Position numbers and translations under genes: made by a program
Assembly (NCBI RefSeq): GCF_019279795.1
Contig: NC_056731.1
Location: 861,902,986 to 861,966,985 of the forward strand
DNA: 64,000 bases
Direction: 5' to 3'
Origin: Protopterus annectens
Taxonomy: Eukaryota; Chordata; Ceratodontiformes; Protopteridae
Shown: in pieces, positions 34,951-47,722 of the stretch
How the letters are laid out: each line of letters begins with the position of its first letter
Numbering within the stretch: the stretch's first letter is position 1
Notes under the pieces: model-generated
What the model was told of the DNA's origin: nothing
Database searches by the model: none
What the model saw: only the letters and a program-made list of their open reading frames with translations

Positions 34951-37900
34951 CCAGCCACATTGAGCCAAACTCCTAATCTCCACAAGGTTACTGTAGGTAC
35001 ACATAATGGACACATACATCCTGACTGTGGAACAACCAAGATTCAAATTGTACAGGTATCTGGTATGAGTCAGTTGACTGAATCAGGGAAGTATCAGTAA
35101 AGCCTAGACACTCTGTAGGAAATACTTCCTTCAAATGTCATTTTGAACAGCATATTTGAATTCAAAAATGCATTTGCATTAAGTAATTGCAGTCATCCTA
35201 AACATTTTTTTATAGGACAAAGAGGTTTTTTTTTCTATCTCTACATTGCTCCTGCATGACATTTTTCTTCTTATAAAACAGTTCTGGCCTTACCTTGAGA
35301 TGAGTTCTTGTAGTAGGTATTATCAGTAACTCTAAGTCACCAAATTTAGCTTATCAGACTCTACCTGGAAGACTGACAACTCTGTAAATCACATGAAAAC
35401 ATCTGTAGTTGTCTATTACCCATTATCGCCCTCTGCTAGCAACAGGCTGTGTGAATAAGATCCTTGCCTATTCTGCTCCATTTACTCACAACTTTTATTC
35501 ATCCTCAGTGTCACATTTAATGACCCTTTTCTCATCAATGGCCATCAGCCAGAAATCATCTTAAGTACGGGTCCATATTGCTTGCTTATGCTAAACCAAG
35601 ACCATTTGCTTTATTCCTGAAGATTGATGTGCATGCTCTGCAGTTTTAATGTATGATCCTTTTCATGGTCCTCCTGTACTTCCATTATTGGGTTACCCTT
35701 CTTATTCTGATTGGCCTTATCTATTCACTGCATGTGTATAACAATTTCCTCACTGAGGAAAAATGAACAGCTGTAACATTAATCCTAAAGCGTCCTCGAA
35801 CTTCATTTGTGCCTGTCACTAAAGCTAGTGGCTTCTCTTCTGTGATGAATAACAGGCCTGACAGAAGCCTACACTGATTATACCATCTTCACTTAAATGG
35901 ACTAGTAATGGCCTCTGTCAAGATAAACCATTCTCACTAAACTGCATCTCATACACATCAGTGATTGGAAATGTTTGTCGGTCTTTCACTAGGACTGAAA
36001 TGATTGCCTGATTTGGAAAAAGACTGTAATTTAGAACCTGTCTTTCCAGAAATTATCAATGATGAGAACAAATGAATGATTATTTGTACCTGTTAATAAG
36101 GTTGATTAATGTTTCATATGTTTTCTGCCACATTCACACCCCTGTAATAAGGCTTACATGATGGCAACTAACTGTACACCAACATACTATTCTGCTAGTA
36201 TCTTACAGAGTCTATCAGGACACTACAATAACACTGTAATGGCATCATAATTCTATGCCAGTGTTGCATAAAAAATAACGAATAAACTGTATAAATTGTT
36301 GTGACCAAGCCTAATGTGGTCACTTACCACTGTGTGGCCCATGCAGTTATTTCAGTAATTTAAGCATATCAGCATAGACAAGGAAGATTTCTCATGCTAG
36401 TACACAGAATTATAATCACAATTCCTTGCAAATCCTGAAGAAGTCATATTCATTTACTTTCCTGGTCATATCTATTCTCAACTCTGTATTTATGGTACAT
36501 CTGACCACTTGGCTAATATAATAGCTTCTGAACTAGACCAGAGTTTGTGAATGCTATTTTTTTTTTGTTCCTTAACAACAAAAAAAAAGGTTTTCATGAC
36601 TAGATATGTCTAGGACACTTTCTGTGGGACAGTGGGCATTAACATCTGTATTTACTTCCATTCACAATTTAGTCTGATCAGCTAGTTTTGCTTGTGTGCT
36701 AGAGACAGAAAGCATTAAAAAGTACTTTCAGAAAGATGTCCTCCACAGAGCAGATATTCACAAAATCTGTCTGTTCTGTAATCTATCTTTATGGCATATA
36801 GGAATGAAGCCTGGGCTTTAACTTTAGTGACTAAATTTGGAATAGCAGCCCTAGTACTGGTGTACCTGAACATTGTAAAAAAAAGAATGAAGCTGCATAG
36901 CCCATGTACCTCTCTCTGGGTGTGGGGAATGCACACACTCAAGGGCAGGTATGTACAACACGGAAATTAGAGAAACAGACTGTTGAGGTTCCTCAGTAGG
37001 TAGGTGGGGCTTTCCTGCTGGCTTATGCCCCTTATATCAGTGACAGTCTCACTCCAGTACCGTTGTTTCTTACCATCCAGGAATGAATGAGCTCCCACCA
37101 AGAGGGCATGACTTAATCAAATCAAGTGGCTGGGAGGAAGAGCTAATGGTTAGGGAAAAAATGAAGTGGTTAGAACAAAACAGTCTGTGAAACAAAGGTA
37201 AAGCCTTTCATCTGGAATACAAGATGTATCACACTGCTTAGAAGTAGCAATGTGAATTACCTGCACATAAATAATAAATAAATAGGCAGCATCACACTTC
37301 TGTGAAAATAAGGACTTCTGCTGTGATATGCATGGGCACAACTTCAGGACCAGATCAATGTTGATACGTTCTCCCTTAAGTTTTGGATGAGCTCCTATGA
37401 GATGATTATTGCAACTCCTTGACATCATGTGTGTCATGATCACTACTGAGCATCCCTATAAATAATATGTAGTTCCTGAATCAGTTTGCAAACTACAGTC
37501 TAACATTTGTCACCACTTTCAAATTCATATTATTTAAGAGCTGGATGAGATCCAGGCACTTGTAAGGAAATAAATACCAGAAAACGCGGCAGTCTTGTTT
37601 ACAAAGGAATTTTATTACTTTCTTCCTTCTTGCAGCATGACAAGGAATATACAGAATATCCCAGTTCTCTGTAACATGCAGATAAACATTCTCAAACACT
37701 GGTCTTATGGTACAAATTTCATTTGTTAGTGAAGTGTTCATTTTATTGAATTAACAGGCATGTTTACCCGCTCATCCAAAATCTACCTGTTGACTACTAT
37801 TTTTTGTGTTCGGATTTCCAGAAGGACCACTACTACTACTTGAAATAGTAGGTATGCACTCAGAATTTCAGGTGATCTGTGAGAGAGTCCTCTGTAGCAG

Positions 37901-38229
37901 GTTAACTGTTTAGAATTTCCTTTCCCCTAATCCCGTTTGGCTATTTTTTTTTTTTTTTGCTTTTACTTTCTCTCTTGGGGGCATATGTGCCTCCTGCCAG
38001 TGCACAACATGGCAGCATCATATTCCTGGATTCCTGTTCCTGCTCCAATCAGTTCACTCTCATTAATTCAATGAGCACAATTAGAAAACAAAAGAACCAG
38101 TTACAAAATACAATTCACATATAAACTTATTTGACTTACAGTGGACTCTGAAAACAGATAATGGATAGCGAGAGTGCTCCTACACAGGGAGACAGAAAGA
38201 ATGTACCCAGTGTAAATGAATCATTCACA
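34951..38229. other. No gene recognised
   Basis: AT-rich DNA with scattered short open frames and no domain I recognise. Around 37060-37120 a TTCTTACCATCCAGGAATGAATGA-like block faintly resembles a DIRS terminus and may be the right edge of the remnant at 34199. A T-run lies near 37947-37959. Confidence 0.45.
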
Positions 38230-40300
38230 CATCAACTAATAGCTATCTGAACTCATGCACCTTATTTGTGTAGAACATGAACTGGCTGTGCACAGCCAAA
38301 GTGTGAAAGGCTCTTTCTCCCTTGGATTCTGGCTCTGGAAAGAAAATAGGGAGGTGAACAGGCTGGTACAAGGATGATCCTGGCAGTGTCTTTGGGAGGG
38401 AATAAAGGCTGTACCTAAGGATACCCAGTCCTTGTGAAAGATCACATGTGGTTTGCTACAAAAAAGGTTTAAGACAATAAGATACTCTGAACAGTGATGA
38501 TTGCCACTCAGAAAACATCTTCCAACAGACCATCTTCAAAGTCACTGGACCAACAGATTTGAACAGAAGACAGCATGTCTATCGCTCACAAAATTCAAAT
38601 CCCAAGGAGGAGACAGGTACTTCAGAACAGGGCAGGGGATGCAGAACACCTTCAAGAAACTACCTGACCAGCTTGTGCTGTGACATAGTCTTTCCCTCCA
38701 TCAGGTCATAGTGGGCAGAAGTACCTCAGACATGAAACCTGACCATGGAATAATAGCAAAGTCACACAGCTGTCTGAAATATGCCTGTGTTTCCCTCAAA
38801 CTGACCAAATGAGGTATCACACATACCTCTCCAGCATGATGTTGAACCTCTTCCACTTAGCAGAATAAGTTGAAATTCTGAGAATCACAGCTGCAGTCCT
38901 TGGATCTGCAAGACTGAAAGAGTATATAGAATATATGATAGGTTTGGGTATGCAGCACCCTGGAGTATTTACTCTACAAAGAGATACAACAATCTCAGAG
39001 ATAGTATAGAAATGTAGCAGGGGTAAGACAAATCCAGAGCAGATAAGTCTTGCTGAATAAAATGTGACAATATAGTGTGATTCAAGACTTCTGTATTTCT
39101 TTGGCAACTTTGCTTTTCATATTTACAGAACTCACAATTATAGGTCACACATTTCTGGTATAGAGTCTTTCTGATGGCTTCTACCACCTCTGAGACTTCT
39201 GTCAACTAACTCATCATCAACAAATTAATAGGCCAATAGGCATACCCTGAGGTGTAGCTAGTTGACATCTCAAATGCAGGGGGAGTCTTTGGTTTATACT
39301 GAGTTTCCTACAGTACTATGGACCCAAGAATCTGAAACCACGTCCTTCTTGGCCACAAAGGAGTTGGTGGATATGAGCCTTGAATTTTTTCATTAGATAT
39401 AGATTCACAGTGGAAGGGCATACAGGAATCTTCCCTGCCATGGGAACAGAATGCATCCATCACCAATTTCTAAACAGAATGATGGGGAAGACACCATCCT
39501 TCCATGCATTCAGAAGGTCAGTCTCCAAGGTGCTCAACTACTGTAAGACTCTAAAAAGATAGGACTCACACATTCTTAGTTGCAGTACTAGACTGTTAGT
39601 GTGGCTCAGGGAAACTGACAGTCCCTTAAAATCTCCTGGGATCTGAACAGCTGTAAAGGTAATGTTTCTGGCAATGGCCCACTGTAAAATATACAATGCT
39701 TCTCTGCAGAGGGGGCACCGGAATACACCGTTATGTTTGCTCAAGTAGCGCCCTTCAGACTGGTTGTCAGAACAAAGCAGAAAGGGTTCAGGTTTCAGCT
39801 CTACTTCCAGAGATGTAAGATCAGAAAACATCACCTTTAGCACCAGTTAGATTATATGTGAAGCCCCTGCCCTTGTGGCCATTTCCCTTGAACCATGGAG
39901 GAACAGAAGTGTATGTCCCACCCCACGAGAAAAGCACACTTTATCTGAAACAGCAACAGGTTCTAATGCAGGGAGGAAAAGCCCATGTTAAAATTGGTGA
40001 GGTTGATGTACCACTCCATAATCCGGCAATATACAATCCATAAACATAAACTCCATTTGTGAGTGGTGACTTTGGAGCCACTGAAACCTCATAATCCATT
40101 GTAGTGTCCTCAAACTCAGTAGTGCAAAAGGCACAAAGAAAGCTGTGGGTGCCAACAAGTGCAGGAGGTGCAAGATGGTCTGGGCCTGAACCTTCTATTG
40201 TGTTCCCATTCAAGCTTCCAAAATCATGCCCATTTGTGGATTTGGAGTTTTCTGAAGAGCTTTCTTTGCCCTTCTTTCTTTTTACACTGCAGCATATCAA
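38230..40300 (-). pseudogene. Second old DIRS remnant: RT/RNase H to recombinase
   Basis: Minus-strand readings are in DIRS order. The RT to RNase H connection is at 39988-40173 (LLHLLAPTAFFVPFALLSLRTLQW). RNase H is at 39538-39843 (DNQSEGRYLSKHNGV, CPLCREALYILQWAIARNITFTAVQIPGDF). Recombinase pieces are at 38236-38445 (MIFHKDWVSLGTAFIPSQ, compare the same block at 26570). It is strongly decayed and is a fossil. The RT core upstream of 40300 is not recognisable. Confidence 0.65.
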
Positions 40301-41532
40301 ATGTAATTTACTCAGTTTTGTACAGAAATTTCTGAGTTGCTAGGTCAACTACCACTCACCCTGACTCTTTGTTCCTAGGTATTAGAGAATACTTCTTCTC
40401 CCCACCATTGCAGCATTAGAACCTTTGCGGCCGAAGAATGCTGCTCTGCTATACATAGTGTAGCCTATAACCGGAGTGTTTTTCACTCTTCCAGAAATAT
40501 ACTCTGAACATCAAAGAATGCACTGCTGATTGGCAGTTTGCCAACAGTGATCAGCTAAATGTACATTTCCATAATAATATTAATGTGAAGGACAAAGGCT
40601 TTCTTGCTTCCTTCCTAAAACTCAGGGGCTACAGTGAGCTACAGGGTAAAAAAATGAATTCTGGGAAATAAAGGTTAGCTTTTTATGCAAAACAGGATTT
40701 AGTAAGTTGCCTTACTATCCCATCAGGGTTTTTCTGTAGGATAGGATCTGTTTTCTTCTCCAAACCCTCAAATCTGAGAGTGTTATCTGTTCTTGTTAGT
40801 GTTAGATCTGTACTATTTGTAAGTTAATGTGTACTTGTGCATCCTCTCTTTACTAGGCTACAGCTCACCTTTAAGACCTTACATGGTATATTTCATCTGA
40901 AAGTATTCCCTTTATGGGGTCTCAATTTTATGGTAAAGGGATTCATCCTATTGCTTTCTGTACTGACAATAACATGGTGAGCAGAGCTTAGCACATCCAG
41001 AAATAATCAAGGACAATCAGGGACACTTTTTAAAGTGTTAGTACTATTAACTTCAGAAGATGACAAAATAAAAGAATGCAAATGAACTTGCATTATCTGA
41101 AGTAAAATGAACCTATATCTCTAATTATTGTCATTATTTATTAAGTGTAATACACTACCAGACACATAAGTAAGGTGAGACAAATGGGGCAGCTGTTCTG
41201 AGTGCAAGCTGTTAGGGTGCACAATTGTCAGGTGCTGAAAGTGAAAGAGTGCAGGAATGGAATTCAATGTTCAGGAGAACATTGCTGCTTTATAAATGAA
41301 TGCTGTTAGCATTTGCTGTTACAACTGAAGCTCTGTATGTGTGATAACATAAGAGCAGCAAGTTGCTTGTTACACTTTTTGCAAGAAGTATGCTACAGTT
41401 TCACAACACAGGGACTTTTTTGGCTCTACATCTTGAAGTTGAGGGGATGTCAGTTCAGAGAACTTCACAGGGCATCAAATGGGCTAGCTACAGTTATGTC
41501 CACCATATTGTTTCCCAAAATCACCAGCATTT
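40301..41532. other. No gene recognised
   Basis: No domain, RNA gene or clear repeat was seen. Part of it may be the lost upstream end of the DIRS remnant. Confidence 0.45.
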
Positions 41533-41768
41533 AGGCAGGAATGGTGGTGCTGCGGTAGCATTGTCACCTCACAGCAAGACGTCCCGTTAAATTCTCAGCT
41601 AAAGCGTCTTCTGTGTGGAGACATGCGTGAATGGGCGTACCTTCATTGAAGGTTGTACGTCAGGGCCGGCAACTCAGTACGTAAAAATCTACTGCCAATC
41701 ATTAGCGGACCGGAGATCTGCTGTGGTGACCCCTAACCAGGAAAAGCCGAAAGATACAACAACAAGAA
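41533..41768 (+). mobile_element. tRNA-derived SINE of the fish type, internally shortened
   Basis: The sequence starts with GGTGGTGCTGCGGTAGCATT and TCACCTCACAGCAAGA, a tRNA-like head also found in fish and shark SINEs. It continues with TTCTGTGTGGAGACATGCG and ends with GTGGTGACCCCTAACCAGG, AAAGCCGAAAGATACAAC and short AAC repeats. Compared with the usual form from memory, the body is shortened and the B-box is decayed. I am sure of the type but not of the named family (V-SINE or HE1-like). Confidence 0.65.
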
Positions 41769-43708
41769 TGGACAAAACAAATTTTGAGCCAAAATCAGGG
41801 ACATACCTGAAAATCAAGGATGGTTGAAAGATATACAAACCTTAAAAGCTTGATTTTAAGCTTTTTATTGCAACTAGTTTTGTTTGATGTTTTTCAGAGC
41901 TTTACTTTCAGGATGCATATGGTTATTCTCTCCTTTTCTTAAAGACAGCACTCCACTGTACAATTGCTTAAAGTTTCTTAAAAATGCTAAACAGTTTATA
42001 TTTAACCATTATAGAGACCTGCTCATTTATTTAAAATGAAACTTGCTGTATATGTTGGATATGCTCTGAACCTTTGGTGCTGTAACACCTGCTGACAGCC
42101 TAAATATCACACAATGTGATTAACTGCATAATGTTGCAAGGTCTCTTCTCTGCCCAATGATTAAGTGAAACAAAGAGATACAGGCCAGACTAAAGCCATG
42201 CCTGATTTAGTTGGTGGATCCAAGTACTGGGGGAGCTAACCAGGGGATCGAGGGTGAGAGGAAGTAAGCAACCAATGATATCTCACATATCACGAGAGAA
42301 AATGGTGATTACAGCCACTGTTAAAATACCACCTCTCAAAGATGGTTGTGGTGGTGGTGGTTTGGGGAATTTTGCTGCAGCAACACACTTCACCAAAGGT
42401 AGACAGTGGTCTACATAGCAGTACATTGCTTTGTAGTTGAGTATTTGAGATTAATTTGGGACAAAGCCTGCATCTACTGTTTTGGGGACAGTAGAATCTG
42501 CACTAGCAGTGAAAGTCATCTAGCCATTAGCAGTGGAGTTAGGCCTTGCATTCACCAATTCCCGCAGACTCCAAGAATGATGTCACACTGGGACCTCCTC
42601 CAATTTCTCTTCCTAGACTGTACAAATTAAAAGTCTCTGCTCTAAAGTTCTCCCCTTCATGGGGGTGTGTCCTAGTAACATGGGAAAGCTCTGCATTAAA
42701 ACAGGATAGCAGGGTGCAGGGTGGCTCCCTATGGAAATATTGGCATTCATAATGCCAAATGCCGACAAGGCGAAAAAAAAGACCAAAATAACAGGAGAAA
42801 AGCAAATATATATTTTTCAGGAGAGCATCCCAATGTGAGGGCAAGCCCCCCACCCCCAAACTTATATATACCAACTCTTAAGATCACCATACCTCAGGCA
42901 AAAGGGAATATTCTGAGAAATGGCAATCTTGGACTTAGTATAAGTCTGTTTTTTCAGCCATTCACTCTCAGTGTTTTGGGACTCACTTTAGTGGGTCCCA
43001 ACATTTCAAATGGTTACCGTGCAGGGATCTGCCAAATGACAGGTACATGGGGTGCAAACTAAATTTAAAAAAAACATCTGCATCCTTTGATTATTAACAA
43101 AAATTGTTCTCTGAGCTCTGGGAAATTTCTCTCCAGATAACTGATCTCACTGCATTGCTTTGTTACTGAAATGATGGCAAGCCTTCTGGCACTGTGCTGG
43201 AGGGCAAGACTTGCTTTCATTAAAGTGACAGGACTTCTGCTTAAAACTTTCATGAGCCATTACAGTGTAGAGATTACCTCTGGGCATGGTGGTCAGTTTT
43301 TTGACCTGCTATTGCAGAATATCTCCTTGCATTTTTTTCTCAAATATTACCTCGGTTATCTCCAAAAAGATGTACTTGATGATTTGGGTGCATCTTCAGA
43401 CTCTGCACATTTGTAGTAACCTGCAGCTACAGCTCTTCTTTAGTGCAGTTACTGAAAATTTGCCATGATGCTGGATTCTGTGGATTATAATTTCCTGCTC
43501 CATAAATGTTAGGATAGCAATAAACTTCACCCACCTAGCTATTATGAGTTGATGAAAGCATGGAGCATCAAAAGCAAGCCATTAACTATAGAGTGCTGAT
43601 CACAAAGTTTGTCACTAGTTGTCAGATATGGCAGTCTGGTATTACCGGTGCTGTCATTTAACTATACACACAAGTAACATATGGTTTACATTCAAAATTA
43701 TACAGTCC
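41769..43708. other. No gene recognised
   Basis: No conserved reading, RNA gene or clear repeat was seen, apart from short simple stretches such as GTGGTGGTGG near 42350. Confidence 0.45.
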
Positions 43709-43714
43709 TGTGCA

Positions 43715-44455
43715 GGGGTCTATATTAGAACATCGAAGTTTCAAAACTTCGAATGTTTTAATATCGACCCCTATTCAGCGAAAGCTGAAAACATCGAACA
43801 TACAGAACAGCAAATTTTTTCCTAGGGAAAAAATTTGCTGTTCCAAAACACATACACACAACACAAGCACACCAAACAAACATCAATCCACACACATACA
43901 CCTAAAATCATACACCTAACCCTACACTAAACTATACACACACCACTAACTATCCACTTACCTTAACCCAAACCCTAACCCTAAGGTCTGTCACTATCAC
44001 ACATTCACCTCACCCGCGCCCTAACCCTAACTCACCTACCTCGCCCTAACCCTCACGTCCACACAATCGCACACTTACCTGACCCACACCCTAACCCTAA
44101 CTAACCTAACCCGCCCTAACCCTCATGTCCACACAATCACACACATACCTAACCCATGCCCTAACCCTAACTCACCTAACCCGCCCTAACCATCACGTCC
44201 ACACAATCACACACATACCTAACCCGCACCCTAACCCTAACTAACCTAACCCGCACTCAATCGCACACTTACCTGAACCTGATCCGTAACTTTCCACCAC
44301 AGTGCTGAAAATACCAAAGCAACAGAAACAGACAACCAAATTCTTTCCCTAGGAAAAAAATTGGTTTTCTGTTGCTTCGATATTTTCAGCTTTCGCTGAA
44401 TATCAATATTAGAACATTTGAAGTTTTGAAACTTCGATGTTCTAATATAGACCCC
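43715..44455. mobile_element. Foldback-type non-autonomous DNA transposon (741 bp)
   Basis: TGTGCA flanks it on both sides (43709-43714 and 44456-44461). The ends are inverted repeats of about 120 bases starting GGGGTCTATATTAGAACATC. Each end is also a hairpin in its own right: the first 57 bases fold on themselves, as do the last 57. Further palindromes follow inside (TTCAGCGAAAGCTGAA; a long AAATTTTTTCC/GGAAAAAATTT palindrome near 43810-43850 and its partner near 44340). It has no coding capacity. The superfamily is not clear; a 6-bp duplication is unusual among the common ones. Confidence 0.8.
44019..44290. repeat. 70-bp minisatellite rich in CCCTAA inside the foldback transposon
   Basis: CCCTAACCCTAACT recurs at 44019, 44089, 44159 and 44229, a period of exactly 70 bases. 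The rest of each unit contains ACCTAACCCGCCCTAACC and CACACAATCACACAC-like blocks. The array looks telomere-like but is a diverged tandem repeat of a longer unit. Looser CCCTAA-type repeats precede it from about 43910. Confidence 0.85.
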
Positions 44456-44461
44456 TGTGCA

Positions 44462-45018
44462 GTTGTAAAAGGGTATTTTTCTTTATGATGACAAACAGAA
44501 GCAGCAGGCAACTGACAAACCTCATGATTACTTTAAAGCTTAGGAGTTCTTAGAGGCATACTACACAGGGCCCTCTCTCGTAAAATAGTACCTCTCTAGT
44601 TTTTTTCTTTTTTTTTGCTATTTTTTTTAGGCTTTTCTATATACCTCATTGAGTGATGTGGACTCAACTTGCCAAGTTCAGTTCCCCAAGGTCAAACTAT
44701 CTGTTCACTGTTTTCCACAGGAAATCACTGCACATGGGCAGTGCTTCACCTGCTGTAGGCATTTTGCCTTTTCTTCAAGTTCGTGCAACCCTGAAGTTAG
44801 TGTATTCAAATTGTGGGGAATGGGGGGGGGGGGGCTTTCCCCCTGCAAAAACACATACTTTTATTTTTTTTTCATTGAGATGAGTTTGTGTCAGGATGAC
44901 TTGGGCAGGTTGAGTCTTCATCAAGGTGGTATTAAAGCAGTCATAGTGTGGCATTTTTTTAACTATTCAGTATAGGTCGTTAATGGAGGTTAATACCTAT
45001 CTACTCTTTTTATGAATG
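44462..45018. other. No gene recognised; intergenic DNA downstream of GMPR
   Basis: No domain or repeat assigned. A run of G lies at 44822-44833 and T-runs near 44600-44630. Confidence 0.45.
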
Positions 45019-45024
45019 TTTATT
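45019..45024 (-). terminator. Candidate poly(A) signal of GMPR
   Basis: AATAAA on the minus strand lies about 390 bases past the GMPR stop codon. It is a plausible distance for a short 3' UTR, but the element is common by chance in AT-rich DNA. Confidence 0.35.
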
Positions 45025-45413
45025 CATAATAAGCCAACTAACATCAGAGTTGTTGTCATCTTGAGTAGGGAGAGGTTCTGTTTCTTGTTAGTCTATTACA
45101 TATAAGGTAAAGTCACTTACCAAAAGAAAATATGTGGGGCTGTGATTACATGAGATTTAAATTACAATATTACATTTTGGAACCATAAAGTATGTCCTTA
45201 TGCTTCTGCTTAACTGAACAGACTGTAATAAATTAGATTTTTTTACACAACACTATTTTGTTTGATACCAGTTTCTCTCTTGAAAGTATACCAATGCAGC
45301 TTAACAGACCCAGCACTAAACATGAGTATTGCATTTTAATACTACCAAGTATAACATTTTTTTATCAAAATCACTGCTTTATAATGACAGTTTCTTTGAA
45401 AATGTTAAGTCAT

Positions 45414-45594
45414 TTAGGAAAATATTTGATTGTGCTGCTGTGTGACCCTGATAAACGTTGTCCGTCGACTCAGTTCCTTGAGTTTAGCAGCTCCTACATA
45501 TGTGCACGTAGATCGAAGTCCTCCGAGGATATCACGAATTGTGTTTTCCACATCACCTTTGTAAGGCACCTCCACAGTTCTGCCCTCCGATGCC
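45414..45594 (-). CDS. GMPR: GMP reductase, last coding exon
   Basis: The minus strand reads [20 protein letters not shown], then [20 protein letters not shown], then [19 protein letters not shown] and a stop: 59 residues that match the C-terminus of vertebrate GMP reductase almost residue for residue. The ending QQHNQIFS is closer to GMPR1 than to GMPR2. A pyrimidine-rich tract and AG lie just upstream (45595-45596), and the exon starts in phase 2, one base before GCA. GMP reductase turns GMP into IMP using NADPH and releases ammonia, in cytosolic purine salvage; this segment is the end of the barrel domain. The exon is uninterrupted, with conserved spacing and a clean splice site, so I take it to be a working host gene. 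No other GMPR exon was found up to 64000, so the last intron is probably longer than 18 kb. Confidence 0.92.
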
Positions 45595-47536
45595 CTAAAA
45601 ACAAGGGCAAAAAAGTATTCTTGGATGATTCCTTACACAACAAAGTAATGCTGTGCATGTGGCTAACATAATATCTCAGTAAACTGCAAATTAGTTCACT
45701 TTTGTATGTTTTTATAAGCAGTATTTAATGGTTCTGCTAAATGCTTGAGCATTATTTCCATCACAGGCTGACTTTGTCATGAGTTGATAATTATGTTTCA
45801 ATGTTTCAAAGTACTTAATGCATGCTGATGATAAATAATTAAGACAAAACAATATGTAACAATGTATCAACATATTTATTATAGTACACTGCTAAGAGAA
45901 ACCTGCAGTTAATTATTTCTCCTTCAGTAATTTAGCTAGGGACTAATCAGACTTGAGTTAATTGACACCAGGCCAGTTTATTGTTCTTTAAGTACAAGTA
46001 AGTGTCAACTATGCATCCCAGTTTTGGCAAGCAACCACATCATGGCTGTGTGAAATACTGTCCTGGAATAGTTTCTTCTGCAGCTAGATGTCGTGTACTG
46101 AGTGCCTCAAAAATGACCACAACACAGCAAACTGAAACATTTTATACAATTGAAAACATGGGTAAAGTCTGCTCAATATAGTCACACCCACAGTTGCTAC
46201 GTGTAATAATCTGTGGCCAAAGTGTTTGAATATAAACACTATCAACCAACCAACATCCCCTGTTACACACACTTTTACTGACAAACTGTAAGCTGGTATC
46301 ATACCTCTTCTCTGGTAAAGGGTCACTGAGAACCCAGCCATTAATGAAATGAAATACAAAGCCATGGCCTCCAGATTCTTGACATCTGTAAGGCTCTCTG
46401 CTTCAGATGATTTTATCACTAGCTGGTTCAGGAATATTGAAGACTATTTTTTGTGAGTTTGGTAGTAAAATGGACTTTGAGGGGATTAACCTAAAGTGAA
46501 AAGGGAAGCATCAGTTTGAAGAAATGGAAGCAAATGTCAAAGTAAACAAGGAGCATGAAATGTATAACTGAACAAATAATAAGCATGACTTGCATCATTG
46601 GACTTATTACATGTACATTCATGGTGGGCTTTTTGAATACTGATCTGTCACATCACATGCATGTTCAATCTATAGTCTCCCCCAGTTTAGCTTTAGATAC
46701 ATACTGAAATGATAAAAGTACAGATTTCAACAACAAAACGAACCCAGAAAATGCAAGCTTAATATTTATTTAGATGTATAATTCCAAAACCTGTCAATAG
46801 ACAGAAATTCCTCAAAAGAAGAGGTTAATTTGCTAGCAAAAATGAGCAGATTAATTTACTAACAAAACAGTGAACACACCAGCTTTTTTCTTTCCATTCA
46901 AGGCAAATGACAAATGACATACCGATGGTAAGCCTTGATCATTCTGTTTCCATTTACCATCCATTGCCCCATAGGCCTACCATAGTTTGATGGAGCAGGA
47001 TCTTGTGTTAAAGCATTTTGACACATCTGGCTGATGTCTGGGAAGGTGTGGCACTAAGGTCATTGAGGCGGTATAAGCCTCTCTCATGTCACCCAGTCAG
47101 TTTTCTCCTTACCTGTTCACATGTTTTGTTGTAAGACACATGGCACACTGACCATAAGAGATACCTATCCATATTGTTTTTGAATTCTAAAAGTCAGGTA
47201 CTTTAAACTGCAAGCAGTAATTTGCTACAAAGTACTAATAGCTGCTGGTTACTGAATCTGTCCCCTTTTTATTCTAATTTTATGCAGTAGATTACTGCAT
47301 CTTGTGATAACTCTCTTCATAATTCAAGATACATTTTAAACAGTATTGATTTACATGGTTTTATCTATCAAGCACAGGTCCCATCTACATAACATTTATT
47401 ATTCCAAGAACAAACACTGTTCCTGTAGTCAATCAGTGTAGTTCATGTTTTCCAGCCCCTACATAATACCTCTGTTCTTCCTTCTCATGCTGAGACCGAT
47501 GGCTTGTTTTTAGATTGCAGAATGTGGCACTATATT
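45595..47536 (-). other. Presumed last intron of GMPR, first part
   Basis: Upstream of the last exon, no further GMPR coding sequence, RNA gene or clear repeat was recognised here. It is called intronic because the preceding exon must lie further right on this strand. Confidence 0.5.
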
Positions 47537-47722
47537 TTAGAAATAGCCTGGTTGTAAGATGCATATAGAAGTCCAATGACTTCCTGCAATCTGCTGGTTA
47601 TACCTCTGAATATCAGGTGTACTATAGAGTATGCTTTTCTGACTGTTTGCAATACACTGATCACTGTTTAATTTAGTTTCATTAATTAGTCCTAGGTCTT
47701 TTATTTCATTGTTTATTTTTAG
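47537..47722 (-). pseudogene. Decayed CR1/L2-like LINE fragment
   Basis: The minus-strand reading KINNEIKDLGLINETKLNSDQCIANSQKS follows the CR1/L2 pattern after the reverse transcriptase (EVKDLGVLID..LKFDQHI). The similarity stops at about 47722, where the hairpin-rich unit begins, so that unit probably inserted into this LINE. The fragment is old and short. Confidence 0.6.

Noticed and set aside
41569-41827. Short open frame ending in KPKDTTTRMDKTNFEPKSG
   Set aside because: It overlaps the SINE and has no domain.
43910-44290. Interstitial telomere
   Set aside because: CCCTAA words are part of a 70-bp unit inside a transposon and are not a pure telomeric array.
45258-45671. Plus-strand open frame of 137 codons
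   Set aside because: It is the shadow of the GMPR exon, which matches on the minus strand.
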